Source: SHZL01 sp963708905
GTDB lineage: Bacteria; Pseudomonadota; Gammaproteobacteria; Xanthomonadales; SZUA-36
Length of the DNA stretch: 64,000 nucleotides
NCBI GenBank assembly: GCA_963708905.1
Contig: CAVPUV010000060.1
Coordinates: 1 to 64,000, forward strand
Reading direction: 5' to 3'
Shown in pieces: positions 1 through 7,677 of this stretch. Every line of letters begins with the position of its first letter. Positions within the stretch are counted from its first letter, which is position 1. The position numbers and the translations under genes are program-made. The notes below the pieces were generated by a model. It did not search any database, was not told where the DNA came from, and worked only from the letters and a program-made list of their open reading frames with translations.

Positions 1-61
1 TTATGTGCGTTTGAAGCGATAAGTGTATTCTGTATGCGACACCACCAATAGGTTGAAGACT

Positions 62-247
62 ATGGCTACGGCAAAGGAGGAGTTGAAGAAGCTTTTGGAG
101 CTGCAGCCCGAGGACAGCTCCCCCGAGGAGCTCGTGCGGGAGCTGGCGTTCCACGTCATGGTCCAGCGCGGGCTGGCCGATTCGGATGCGGGTCGCACGA
201 TTTCGAATGAAGAGATGGGCCGTCGTATCCGTTCGTGGCGGAAGTAA
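62..247 (+). CDS. Antitoxin of a ParE/RelE-type TA pair
   Basis: This 61-residue acidic protein starts at ATG 62 (MATAKEELKKLLELQPED). A longer frame from 23 is possible but adds residues with no family resemblance. It resembles the small antitoxins encoded just upstream of ParE/RelE toxins: a short helical N-terminus, then a segment of the type ERGLADxxAGRxxSxEE near residues 37-52 and a basic tail (RRIRSWRK). It would bind and neutralise the toxin whose gene overlaps its last 13 bases, which implies translational coupling. The class is inferred from size, arrangement and motif; no DNA-binding fold can be assigned by eye. Confidence 0.75.
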   Translation: MATAKEELKKLLELQPEDSSPEELVRELAFHVMVQRGLADSDAGRTISNEEMGRRIRSWRK

Positions 248-528
248 CCTGGACGGCGGAGGCACAGCAATGGCTCGAGGACATCTTCGAGTTCATCGCT
301 GCTGACAATCCTGGAGCGGCGACGCAAGTCGTTGCGGGCATCTACGAGCGAGCCCAGATTCTCAGGCAGCATCCGAAGATCGGATATCCCTACCAACCTT
401 CCCCGCGGGAGGTTCGGATCCTGCTATACGGGCACTACCGAATTGGGTACTTGGTCAAAGGCGATGGCAATGTGGACATTCTCGGGATCTTTCACGGCAC
501 CTTGGACATCACGCGGTATTCGTTATGA
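235..528 (+). CDS. ParE/RelE-family toxin
   Basis: This 97-residue toxin starts at GTG 235 inside the antitoxin gene. It has the ParE pattern: an N-terminal WTAEAQQWLEDIFEFIA helix, a central PKIGYPYQPSPREVRILLYG segment, and a C-terminal strand run ending in DILGIFHGTLDITRYSL. ParE relatives poison DNA gyrase and RelE relatives cleave mRNA; sequence alone does not settle which applies, though the YRIGYLV...V.IL.I.HG ending is more ParE-like. Its stop codon lies two bases before the attC, the tight packing typical of integron cassettes. Confidence 0.85.
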   Translation: MAEVTWTAEAQQWLEDIFEFIAADNPGAATQVVAGIYERAQILRQHPKIGYPYQPSPREVRILLYGHYRIGYLVKGDGNVDILGIFHGTLDITRYSL

Positions 529-529
529 A

Positions 530-592
530 CGCACATAACAAACGCATGCAGGGCGACGCGCTGACGTGCGCGCCTGATGCGCGACGTTATGC
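530..592 (+). other. Integron attC recombination site of cassette 1
   Basis: R'' is CGCACATAAC and R' is GTTATGC, cut after G586. The inner L'' box CGCATGCAGG pairs with L' CCTGATGCG except for one unpaired G, the extrahelical base that marks the recombinogenic strand of attC sites. The opening AACAAACGC resembles Vibrio repeat attC sites. A GC-rich imperfect stem (about 553-573) fills the centre. Confidence 0.8.
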
Positions 593-620
593 GGCCACTG
601 TGGGCTAGTTCAGAGGCGCG

Positions 621-809
621 ATGAAGGTCAAAGAGTTAATCAAAATTCTGGAGGCAGACGGCTGGAGGCTGGTCCGTCAGCGGGGAAGCCACCGGCAATT
701 CAAACATCCGGTAAAATCGGGAACTGTAACCGTGGCGGGGAAACCCAATGTAGATATTCCGCCAGGCACGCTCAACAATGCCCTGAAGCAAGCCGGACTG
801 AAGAAATAG
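621..809 (+). CDS. hicA: HicA mRNA interferase toxin
   Basis: This 62-residue protein has the double-stranded RNA-binding-like HicA fold signature: KELIKILEADGWRLVRQRGS then HRQFKHP with the conserved histidine (about residue 24) thought to be catalytic, followed by VTVAGKP, the IPPGTLNNALKQAGL helix and a short tail. HicA toxins cleave mRNA when free of HicB. The gene starts 34 bases after the cassette boundary and is followed after eight bases by hicB, the common toxin-first order. Confidence 0.93.
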   Translation: MKVKELIKILEADGWRLVRQRGSHRQFKHPVKSGTVTVAGKPNVDIPPGTLNNALKQAGLKK

Positions 810-817
810 GTGAAATT

Positions 818-1033
818 ATGCAGTACGTAGTCATTCTCGAAGAGGGCTCCAAGAGCTGGGGCGCCTATGTCCCGGACCTTCCAGGCTGTGTGGCGGTAGG
901 CGAAACCCGAGAGGAAGCCTTGGAATTGATCCGGGAGGCCATTGATTTTCACTTGGATGGAATGAAGGAGGATGGGGAGCCGATTCCAGAGCCTCATTCA
1001 CACAGCGAAGTTGTCCAGGTAAATGCCGCATAA
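818..1033 (+). CDS. hicB: HicB antitoxin
   Basis: This 71-residue protein has the partial RNase H-like fold of HicB antitoxins: MQYVVILEEG, GAYVPDLPGCVAVGETREEALELIREAI, then an acidic C-terminal tail. The PDLPGC...G.T..EA motif is diagnostic. It has no visible C-terminal HTH or ribbon-helix-helix domain, so it belongs to the short HicB group and autoregulation may depend on the complex. The stop codon TAA overlaps the R'' box of the following attC (CATAAC), so the cassette has no spare sequence at its 3' end. Confidence 0.92.
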   Translation: MQYVVILEEGSKSWGAYVPDLPGCVAVGETREEALELIREAIDFHLDGMKEDGEPIPEPHSHSEVVQVNAA

Positions 1034-1086
1034 CAAGGCCATCCAACCGATGCTCGTACCTTGCGCGGCTGATGGTCTGGGGCATA
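1028..1086 (+). other. Integron attC site of cassette 2, with degenerate R' box
   Basis: R'' GCATAAC is intact. L'' (AGGCCATCCAACCG) pairs with L' (CGGCTGATGGTCT) with an extra unpaired C, as in attC sites. Where GTTRRRY is expected (1080-1086) the sequence is GGGCATA, so both T residues needed at the cut site are lost. Confidence 0.6.
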
Positions 1087-1140
1087 CAAGGAGGTCACGG
1101 AAGCGGCTCTTGGAAAGGAACTCTGGCGAAGAGGACACTT

Positions 1141-1671
1141 ATGGCGCTCGTCGCTTTTCTGAGGGGTGTTAACGTCGGCGGGCACAGAACCTTCCGACCT
1201 ACCGAGCTGGCCAAACAGCTGGCAGACCTCGATGTCGTGAACATCGGCGCGGCAGGCACCTTCGTGGTCCGGCAACCAGTTACGCAGGCGCGACTGCGCA
1301 CCGAACTGACAAGCAGGCTTCCCTTCGATGCTGCGGTTATGATTTGCCGGGGGCGCGACATTATGCGGCTGTTGTCTCAGAATCATTTCGAGGATCAGCC
1401 GGTGCGACCGGACGTCGTCCGCTTCGTAAGCATCCTGTGCAAAAGCGCCAAGTCGGCGCCGTCGACGCCCGTTAGTTTTCCCGCCAATGGCACATGGCTT
1501 GTCAGAATCCTTGCGAGGGAACAGAGGTTCGTCTTCGGCGTGTACCGGCGCCGGATGAAGGCCATCGGCTATCTTGGCGAGATCGAGCGATTCTTTGGCA
1601 CACCGGCCACGACTCGTAACTGGAATACCATCGCCGCGATCGGTAAGGTGCTGGGCAACCGGCAGACTTGA
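1141..1671 (+). CDS. DUF1697 family protein
   Basis: A 176-residue protein from ATG 1141 (MALVAFLRGVNVGG). The opening LLRGINVGG-like motif, the NIGAAGTFVV segment (about residues 36-45) and the C-terminal TTRNWNT motif are hallmarks of DUF1697, a widespread family of unknown biochemical function. Upstream in-frame starts at 1072 and later lie within the attC region and are unlikely. DUF1697 genes are common cassette cargo, so this may be a former third cassette; no attC is recognisable after it. Confidence 0.85.
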   Translation: MALVAFLRGVNVGGHRTFRPTELAKQLADLDVVNIGAAGTFVVRQPVTQARLRTELTSRLPFDAAVMICRGRDIMRLLSQNHFEDQPVRPDVVRFVSILCKSAKSAPSTPVSFPANGTWLVRILAREQRFVFGVYRRRMKAIGYLGEIERFFGTPATTRNWNTIAAIGKVLGNRQT

Positions 1672-1937
1672 GCGTTGGGAAGCGGTCATCGAAATGCGCG
1701 GAGTAGGCTTCAGAACTTTTGTTTATCCAGTTGGGCAACCGCACCTGGCTAGCGGGACACCACTGCACCACGTTGGTCGGTCTTGCTACCGCTCGCCTAT
1801 TGCGCGCACTTATCCGAAGAGTGGTGGGGTGGCCCCGGTTTCTCCGCATGGGCTCATGCAGTCTTCGGCGCATGGACCGGATGGGGGCCACGCGACGTGC
1901 GCAAACGCAGACGCGTGATGGGCAGCTTTGAGGATTT
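1672..1937. other. Gene-free spacer after the integron array
   Basis: There is no convincing gene and no second attC here. An open frame from 1719 contains NRTWLAGHH, faintly like the WLAG motif of glutathione S-transferase C-terminal domains, but the rest does not align by eye. It may be remnant cassette DNA between the array and the conserved chromosomal genes. Confidence 0.4.
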
Positions 1938-2204
1938 CTAGAAGTCCTGCAACTGAACCGTGCCGATGCCTTTTTCTTCCAACAGCAGGGGAATGTCGTC
2001 CAGCACCGGGTAAATGACTTTCCCGTCCTCGGTGATGAGCGCTTCCTTCAGCGGTGCGGTCACGCTCTGTCCGCGCACGGTTTGCACCGCGCCGGCCGCG
2101 ATGGCCTGGTTCAGTTTTTCCAGTCGTGAGCGTTGCAGACGGTTCAGCGGCACTTTGCTGACCGGGCAACACAGGATCTCAAGTAATTTTCCATCCACAG
2201 CCAT
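1938..2204 (-). CDS. Trm112/YcaR family zinc-ribbon-like small protein
   Basis: An 88-residue protein starting at MAVDGKLLEILCCPVSK. The LLEILCCP.(S/T)K opening, internal low-complexity helix and closing YPV.DDIPLLL match bacterial Trm112-like (YcaR/DUF343) proteins, small partners or activators of methyltransferases and possibly of lipid A pathway enzymes. Most members keep a CP.C pattern; here only the CCPVSK cysteines remain, so zinc binding is doubtful. A start nine codons upstream is possible but lacks family similarity. Confidence 0.88.
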   Translation of the reverse strand: MAVDGKLLEILCCPVSKVPLNRLQRSRLEKLNQAIAAGAVQTVRGQSVTAPLKEALITEDGKVIYPVLDDIPLLLEEKGIGTVQLQDF

Positions 2205-2333
2205 TGCTATTGTCCGTCCATTGAAAGCCAATGCGCTATTGTAGCCAATCAGGCAGCACGCTGCTCAGTCAGGCTTGGGACTGTTACAATACGCGGCTGC
2301 AAAATCAGCGGCTGCGGCTCAGGGTGTAAACAA

Positions 2334-2831
2334 GTGGATACTAATGTACGGGTAGGCGTCATCATGGGTTCCCAGTCGGACTGGGAAACGATGAAACATA
2401 CGGCCGAAACACTGGAGCGTCTGGGCGTGGCGTACGAGACGCGCGTGATTTCCGCGCATCGCACCCCGGACCTGATGTTCGAGTATGCCGAGCAGGCCGC
2501 GGCTCGGGGTTTGATGGTGATCATCGCCGGCGCGGGTGGCGCCGCGCATCTGCCGGGAATGGTGGCGGCCAAAACCGTGGTGCCGGTGCTGGGCGTGCCC
2601 ATTCAATCCAGGGCGCTGAGCGGCCTGGACTCACTGCTGTCCATCGTGCAGATGCCGGCGGGCGTTGCCGTGGGAACGCTGGCCATCGGCATCGCGGGGG
2701 CCAGCAATGCGGCCCTGCTGGCGGCTGCCATCGTGGGCAATGTCGATGCAAAAGTGCGGGCTGCGCTGGAGAATTATCGTCAGGACCGGCGCGATGCCGT
2801 ATTGGCGCACCCGGATCCCTCACGCAGCTAG
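2334..2831 (+). CDS. purE: N5-carboxyaminoimidazole ribonucleotide mutase
   Basis: PurE converts N5-CAIR to CAIR in de novo purine synthesis. The 165-residue protein has the class I signature: VGVIMGSQSDWETM (substrate-binding GSxSD), RVISAHRTP, the IAGAGGAAHLPGM loop and GVPI with MPAGVAVGTLAIG. The start is GTG 2334, the only in-frame start near the conserved first strand. It lies just upstream of purK, with three bases between its stop codon and the possible TTG start of purK, so the two form an operon catalysing successive steps. A weak TACAAT element at 2285-2290 could be the -10 box. Confidence 0.96.
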   Translation: MDTNVRVGVIMGSQSDWETMKHTAETLERLGVAYETRVISAHRTPDLMFEYAEQAAARGLMVIIAGAGGAAHLPGMVAAKTVVPVLGVPIQSRALSGLDSLLSIVQMPAGVAVGTLAIGIAGASNAALLAAAIVGNVDAKVRAALENYRQDRRDAVLAHPDPSRS

Positions 2832-2834
2832 GCT

Positions 2835-3986
2835 TTGACCCGCATGGATCAGGACCGTAGCCCGGGTATACAGCGGATTGGCATTCTGGGCGGCGGGCAA
2901 CTGGCGCGCATGCTGGCCCTGGCCGGCATCCCCTTGGGCTTTGAATGTGTTTTCCTGGATCCGTCCGCGAATGCCTGCGCTGCCAGCGTTGGACGCTTGT
3001 GCCAGGCCGGGTTTGCAGATCTCGCTGCCGCGCGGGCCCTGGCCGGCGAAGTCGATATCGCAACGTTTGATTTCGAGAATGTGCCGGCGGACTCCGCCCG
3101 GGCGATGGCGTCTTTGCGGCCCTTTTATCCGCCGGTCGCAGCCCTGGAAGCCTGCCAGGACCGGCTGCTGGAAAAACGCCTGTTGGCCGGGCTGGCGATC
3201 CAGACACCAGAGTACCGGCTGGTAGCCTCCCGCCCGGACTTGCTGGCGGCGATCGACGCGCTGGGTTTCCCCGCGGTACTGAAAACCCGCCGGCTGGGCT
3301 ACGATGGCAAGGGCCAGGCCATACTGCAGCAGCCGGAAGACCTTGAACCCGCCTGGCAGCGCCTGGCTGACAACGAACTGATTGTAGAAGCCTTTATTCC
3401 CTTCGAAGCTGAATGCTCATTGCTGGCGGTGCGCGATCCTGGTGGCCAGATGCGCTTCTGGCCGCTGGTCCATAACGTGCACGAGAACGGTATCCTGATG
3501 CTCAGCCGGCCGGGCGTGTTCAGCGTTGAATTGCAGGTCCAGGCGGAGCGGATCGCCACCCGCTTGCTGCAGCATTGGCATTACATCGGGGTCATGACGG
3601 TCGAATTTTTTATCCGCAATGGCACATTACTGGTCAACGAGATTGCGCCACGCGTGCATAACTCGGGGCACTGGACCATCGACGCCGCCGTGACATCGCA
3701 GTTCGAGAATCATCTGCGCGCCATCAGCGGGCTGCCACTGGGCGCTACCGCGATGACGCAGCCGGCGCTGATGTTCAACTGGATTGGCCAGTTACCGGAC
3801 AAGCAGCTACTGCTGTCGATGCCTGGCCTGCATTGGCACGAATACGGTAAAACCGCGCGGCCTGGACGTAAAATTGGTCATGCGACCGTGACGGCGCCGG
3901 ATCAGGCCGAGCTGCTGCACCGGGCACTGCACATTGCCCAAAACCTCGGCGGCCATTGGCCAAAATTGCTGGCCCAAATACTTTAA
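2835..3986 (+). CDS. purK: N5-carboxyaminoimidazole ribonucleotide synthase
   Basis: PurK is an ATP-grasp enzyme making N5-CAIR from AIR, bicarbonate and ATP. The 383-residue protein opens with IGILGGGQLARMLALAG, continues with TFDFENVP and the ATP-grasp core KTRRLGYDGKGQ, and has the metal-binding EIAPRVHNSGHWT motif near residues 273-285. TTG 2835 and ATG 2844 are both plausible starts, three codons apart. It follows purE directly. Confidence 0.96.
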   Translation: MTRMDQDRSPGIQRIGILGGGQLARMLALAGIPLGFECVFLDPSANACAASVGRLCQAGFADLAAARALAGEVDIATFDFENVPADSARAMASLRPFYPPVAALEACQDRLLEKRLLAGLAIQTPEYRLVASRPDLLAAIDALGFPAVLKTRRLGYDGKGQAILQQPEDLEPAWQRLADNELIVEAFIPFEAECSLLAVRDPGGQMRFWPLVHNVHENGILMLSRPGVFSVELQVQAERIATRLLQHWHYIGVMTVEFFIRNGTLLVNEIAPRVHNSGHWTIDAAVTSQFENHLRAISGLPLGATAMTQPALMFNWIGQLPDKQLLLSMPGLHWHEYGKTARPGRKIGHATVTAPDQAELLHRALHIAQNLGGHWPKLLAQIL

Positions 3987-4008
3987 CCCGCAAAGCTCAG
4001 CGCGGATT

Positions 4009-5178
4009 TCAAGACAGGCCCTCCACCAGGCCGCAAACCTTAGCAACGATTTCTTCCGCCTGTGCGGCATCGATGATCAACGGCGGTAACAGGCGAATGA
4101 CCTTGTGTTGCGTTACGTTGAGCAGCAGGTTTTGCTGCAGGGCCAGTTCTTTCAGATGGTCGGCTTCGCGATCCAGTTCGATGCCGATCATCAGCCCGCG
4201 TCCGCGAATAGCCACCACCGCCGGGTGCTGACCCAGCCGCTGGCGGAATGCCGCCAGCATGGTATGGCCAAGCTGCTCCGCGCGTGCCGACAGCCCTTCT
4301 TCCTGCATCACATCCAGCACCGTACAGGCGGTGCGGCAGGCCAGCGGGTTGCCGCCGAAAGTGGAGCCGTGGCGGCCGGGCGTCAACAATTCCGCGGTTT
4401 TACCGCGGGCCAGGCAGGCGCTGATGGGCAAGCCATTGGCCAGGGCTTTGGCGGTAGTGAGAATGTCCGGCAGGACCTCTTCATGCTGGTAGGCGTACCA
4501 CCGCCCGGTGCGGCACAAACCACTCTGGATCTCGTCAAAAATCAACAACCATCCCTGCTGGTCGCAAATTTTGCGTAATGCCGACAGGTAACCGGGGTCC
4601 GGCACGCGGATTCCGGCTTCGCCCTGGATCGGCTCGACCAGTATGGCCGTGACCTCGTTGGCATGGCTGGCGATTTTTTCGATGGCGTGCGGATCATTGA
4701 ACGGCACGCGAACGAAACCACCCACCAGAGGCTCGAAACCGGCCTGTACTTTTCTGCTGCCGGTGGCAGAAAGCGCGGCCAGAGAACGCCCGTGAAAACT
4801 GCTCTCCATCACGATAACGCCCGGCAGGTCGATGCCCCGCTCGTGCCCCGCCAGGCGGACGATCTTGAGCGCGCATTCGATGGCTTCGGTGCCTGAGTTG
4901 GCGATAAAGGCGCGGTCGAGAGCGGAAATTTCCGCCAGGCGGGTGGCCAGTTTTTCCTGCCAGGGAATGCGCGCCAGGTTGGCCGTGTGCATCAGTAAAC
5001 CGGCTTGTTCGGCAATGACTGCGGCGACCCGCGGATGGGCATGGCCCAGCGCGGTGACGCCCAGCCCGCTGATGGCGTCCAGGTAACGCTTGCCATCTTC
5101 ATCCCACAGCCAGGCGCCTTCGCCGCGCTCAAAGGCCACCGGCAGGCGGGCGTAGGTGTTCATCAGGTGATCGTTCAT
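4009..5178 (-). CDS. argD: Acetylornithine/succinyldiaminopimelate-type aminotransferase
   Basis: A 389-residue class III PLP aminotransferase starting at MNDHLMNTYARLPVAFERG, with GGAGAA just upstream of the ATG. Landmarks are GLGVTALGHAHP, ANSGTEAIECALK, FHGRSLAALSATG, IFDEIQSGLCRTG and the Schiff-base lysine in TTAKALANGLPI. The start motif (YARLPVAFERGEGAWLWD) is typical of ArgD, which acts in arginine and often lysine synthesis. Closely related ornithine or 4-aminobutyrate aminotransferases cannot be excluded. It is convergent with purK and followed upstream by rnt on the same strand. Confidence 0.9.
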   Translation of the reverse strand: MNDHLMNTYARLPVAFERGEGAWLWDEDGKRYLDAISGLGVTALGHAHPRVAAVIAEQAGLLMHTANLARIPWQEKLATRLAEISALDRAFIANSGTEAIECALKIVRLAGHERGIDLPGVIVMESSFHGRSLAALSATGSRKVQAGFEPLVGGFVRVPFNDPHAIEKIASHANEVTAILVEPIQGEAGIRVPDPGYLSALRKICDQQGWLLIFDEIQSGLCRTGRWYAYQHEEVLPDILTTAKALANGLPISACLARGKTAELLTPGRHGSTFGGNPLACRTACTVLDVMQEEGLSARAEQLGHTMLAAFRQRLGQHPAVVAIRGRGLMIGIELDREADHLKELALQQNLLLNVTQHKVIRLLPPLIIDAAQAEEIVAKVCGLVEGLS

Positions 5179-5216
5179 GGGTTCTCCAGGTTTATTGATA
5201 TTTCGCCACCAGCCGG

Positions 5217-5822
5217 TCAGAAACCCGTCAGTATTTTCCACCGGTTGACAATGGTGCAGAAAAGCGCGGCGGTTTTTTCGGTATCGTACACGGCGGAATG
5301 TGCTTCGGATTCATTCCATTCCATGCCTGCTGATTGCACCGCCCGGGACAACACGGTCTGGCCAAATGCCAGGCCAGCCAGGGTGGCGGTGTCAAATGAG
5401 CTGAAAGGATGAAAAGGGCTGCGCTTGAAGTCGGTGCGGGCGATGGCCGCATTCATGAACGACAGGTCAAAAAATGCATTGTGGCCAACCAGGACCGCCC
5501 GCTGACAGCCGGTGGCGCGGATTTCCTTGCGCACCGGTTGCGCGATGCGGCTCAGCGCCTCTTTTTCCGGCACGGCCAGTCGCAGCGGGCTATCCAGCCG
5601 GATGCCGGTAATTTCCAGCGACTTTGGGTCGATATTGGCGCCGTCGAAAGGGTCTACGTGGACCGAAACCGTATTGGCGACGAACACGCGGCCGAAATCA
5701 TCCATGCGGATGATACAGGCGGCGATTTCCAGCAGAGCATCGGTCTGTGGATTGAATCCGCCGGTTTCCACATCGACGACGACCGGCAGAAAACCCCTGA
5801 ATCGATCTGCAATGCGCGGCAT
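5217..5822 (-). CDS. rnt: Ribonuclease T
   Basis: This 201-residue DEDDh exonuclease trims 3' ends of tRNA and other stable RNAs. The catalytic motifs are VVVDVETGGF (Exo I), GHNAFFDLSF (Exo II) and AHSAVYDTEKTA (Exo III with histidine and aspartate). I chose the start MPRIADRFRGFLPVVVDVE because the longer frame upstream runs into the divergent gene at 5881 and shows no conserved sequence. The gene is largely confined to gammaproteobacteria, which helps place the organism. Confidence 0.95.
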   Translation of the reverse strand: MPRIADRFRGFLPVVVDVETGGFNPQTDALLEIAACIIRMDDFGRVFVANTVSVHVDPFDGANIDPKSLEITGIRLDSPLRLAVPEKEALSRIAQPVRKEIRATGCQRAVLVGHNAFFDLSFMNAAIARTDFKRSPFHPFSSFDTATLAGLAFGQTVLSRAVQSAGMEWNESEAHSAVYDTEKTAALFCTIVNRWKILTGF

Positions 5823-5880
5823 AATGGTTCGGTCCCTGCGTAACAACCGCGGAGGATACGGTATTGGAAAAGGAATTGCC

Positions 5881-6816
5881 ATGCAGCTGTGGATAAGAAA
5901 AGCGGTTTGTTGGATGCGCCGGCCTGGCAGGCTGAGCAGCGCCTTGCTGGGCTTTGTACTGCTGTCATGCTGCGGCATTGTGGCGGCACAGCAAACGGCC
6001 GACAACGCCTTGTTCTGGCGCATCAGTCAGAATGAACGCGAGGCCGGCTTTTTACTGGGCACCATCCACAGTGAGGATCCGCGCGTACTCGACTTCACCG
6101 ATACCTTCATTGCGCAACTCAACTCTTGTCAGGTGTTTGCCATGGAAATGGTGCCGGATTTACCCACCCTGACGCGACTGACCGACTACATGCAATACCC
6201 GGATACGACCACGCTGCAACAAACCATCGGCCAGCAGCGTTTCGACCGGGTCATGCAGGCGCTTTCCAATTACCAGGTACCCTCGGACTGGAAAATGAAA
6301 ATGAAAGTCTGGGCGGTGATGATGACCCTGAGCGTACCACCCCCTGAAACCGGGTTCTTTATGGACCTTTCCCTGTCCATGCGTGCAGCCGGGTCCGGGC
6401 TGAAAATCGTTGGTCTCGAAACACTGGAGCAGCAATTGGCTTTCCTCGAGAATATGCCCATGGACTACCAACTGGTCCTGCTCGACCAGGCGCTGGCGGA
6501 ATATCCGCAGGCCAGTGAAATCCATCGCCAGATGGTCGATGCCTATTTACGCGACGACCTTGCGGTTTTGAGCCAGCTCTCGAATACACAATTCGACCAG
6601 CTGGATGTTGCCATCAAAAACTACTTTGTCGGCCTCGGCATCGAGGCACGCAACCGCCGGATGCTGGAAAACCTGCTGCCGATGCTGCGGGACTCCCGGG
6701 TGTTCGTTGCGGTCGGCGCGCTCCACTTTGCCGGTGCGGAAGGCCTGGTGGCGCTGCTGCGCGGGCAGGGATATACCCTCACGCCCTTGCCACTGCCGTT
6801 CACGCCCAGCCAGTGA
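5881..6816 (+). CDS. TraB/GumN family protein
   Basis: A 311-residue exported protein with an N-terminal hydrophobic segment (SSALLGFVLLSCCGIVAA, about residues 19-36) that may act as a signal peptide. The two family motifs are present: LLGTIHS near residue 58 and VAVGALHFAG near residue 277, both with the GxxH histidines, plus the EMVPD glutamate. TraB/GumN relatives (TIKI superfamily) are putative metalloproteases; substrate unknown. It is divergent from rnt with only 58 bases between the starts. Confidence 0.88.
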   Translation: MQLWIRKAVCWMRRPGRLSSALLGFVLLSCCGIVAAQQTADNALFWRISQNEREAGFLLGTIHSEDPRVLDFTDTFIAQLNSCQVFAMEMVPDLPTLTRLTDYMQYPDTTTLQQTIGQQRFDRVMQALSNYQVPSDWKMKMKVWAVMMTLSVPPPETGFFMDLSLSMRAAGSGLKIVGLETLEQQLAFLENMPMDYQLVLLDQALAEYPQASEIHRQMVDAYLRDDLAVLSQLSNTQFDQLDVAIKNYFVGLGIEARNRRMLENLLPMLRDSRVFVAVGALHFAGAEGLVALLRGQGYTLTPLPLPFTPSQ

Positions 6817-6842
6817 TCGATCTGACGCGCCAGCAGGCGGGG

Positions 6843-7502
6843 TCACGGTACTAAGGCCGGAACCGCCCTGGTCACGATGGCCAGCAGCAGGAAGGTGATG
6901 CCCCACGAGGGCTCGAGGAACACGCTTGCCACCGCCAGGACGAGAAAAGCCACAGCGGCTGCCATGGCATCACCCAGGCGATCGTTCACGCCCAGATGCC
7001 GGCCGGTCAGTAGCAGCAGCGCATGATCGAGACTGATCTTCCCGGCACCGTGAAATACCAGCGGCAGCAGCATGATGATGAACAACAGCGGGAGTTTGAA
7101 ATTGCCGAAACTTCTGGCCGTTATGGCATAGCCTTGCCACAGCTCTTCCAGGCTGTTCCATTCCGCGGGCCAGTGCACAGCCGCCGTTGCAACCGCGGTG
7201 ATCACGATCAGCGAGATGGCGGCAAACCGGGTAAACAAGCCGCACAGGAGCAGCAGCGAAAACGCAATTTCACCCCAGCTTGCGGCCAACCAGTTCAAAT
7301 CCTGGGAGATGACGCTGAACGGCCAGGGAAAGCCTTTTTGCCATTCAGCCCAGGGTATATCCGCAAACCAGTTTTTGCCGTGCAGCTTGGTCATGCCGGA
7401 CTCCCAGAATTCCCAGAACAGGATCAGGCGTAATGCCAGCGGCCAGATGTAATCGCCAGCAGCACGCAGCCTGGCGGTCAGGGTGTCATAGAAGTCCAGC
7501 AT
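6843..7502 (-). CDS. DoxX family membrane protein
   Basis: A 219-residue protein with about four to five hydrophobic segments (for example WPLALRLILFWEFWESG, EIAFSLLLLCGLFTRFAAI and LPLLFIIMLLPLVFHGAGKISLD). The LRL.LF..F..SG..KL start and G.LFTRF..I centre are typical of DoxX, a family of inner-membrane proteins linked to thiol redox or quinone functions. The last 60 residues form an additional hydrophobic tail. The gene is divergent from the TonB receptor at 7678, with about 175 bases between. Confidence 0.9.
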   Translation of the reverse strand: MLDFYDTLTARLRAAGDYIWPLALRLILFWEFWESGMTKLHGKNWFADIPWAEWQKGFPWPFSVISQDLNWLAASWGEIAFSLLLLCGLFTRFAAISLIVITAVATAAVHWPAEWNSLEELWQGYAITARSFGNFKLPLLFIIMLLPLVFHGAGKISLDHALLLLTGRHLGVNDRLGDAMAAAVAFLVLAVASVFLEPSWGITFLLLAIVTRAVPALVP

Positions 7503-7677
7503 TTTTTTCTCCTGTGGGCTTCGGGGTTCAGGTTATTCTCGTTCAGGCGCGGGCACCGGGCAACACATCGCGGCCGAGCAGGTCCTGTATCAGTTTGGCG
7601 CCATGGGATGGTGGTTCCCGGACATCCATTTCCATTAGAATTCCGGCAAATACCCAATCGTGGTGGGGGCTGGGATA

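Larger units (their letters stand above)
1..586 (+). mobile_element. Integron gene cassette 1 (ParE-type toxin-antitoxin)
   Basis: The first bases read TTATGTGCG, which is the right half of an integron core site (cut between G and TT). The attC at the cassette's 3' end opens with CGCACATAAC (530-539), the exact reverse complement of GTTATGTGCG if the base before the window is G. This match between the start of a cassette and the R'' box of its own attC is expected of an integrated cassette. The cassette holds one toxin-antitoxin pair in the sense orientation, a usual cargo of sedentary chromosomal integrons. No integrase gene is in the window; the array continues to the left or the contig ends here. 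Confidence 0.8.
587..1080 (+). mobile_element. Integron gene cassette 2 (HicAB toxin-antitoxin)
   Basis: The cassette begins TTATGCGGC (587) just after the G of the preceding core site. Its own attC opens with GCCGCATAAC (1025-1034), the reverse complement of GTTATGCGGC. The insert is a HicA-HicB pair. The right boundary is less certain because the next core site is degenerate (GGGCATA instead of GTTRRRY). Confidence 0.75.

Noticed and set aside
1719..1931. Glutathione S-transferase fragment
   Set aside because: Only NRTWLAGHH resembles the family; the following residues do not align and there is no start or flanking support.
7536..7640. Small minus-strand frame between DoxX and the TonB receptor (MEMDVREPPSHGAKLIQD...)
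   Set aside because: Thirty residues from the first ATG, with no family resemblance and overlap with the likely divergent promoter region.
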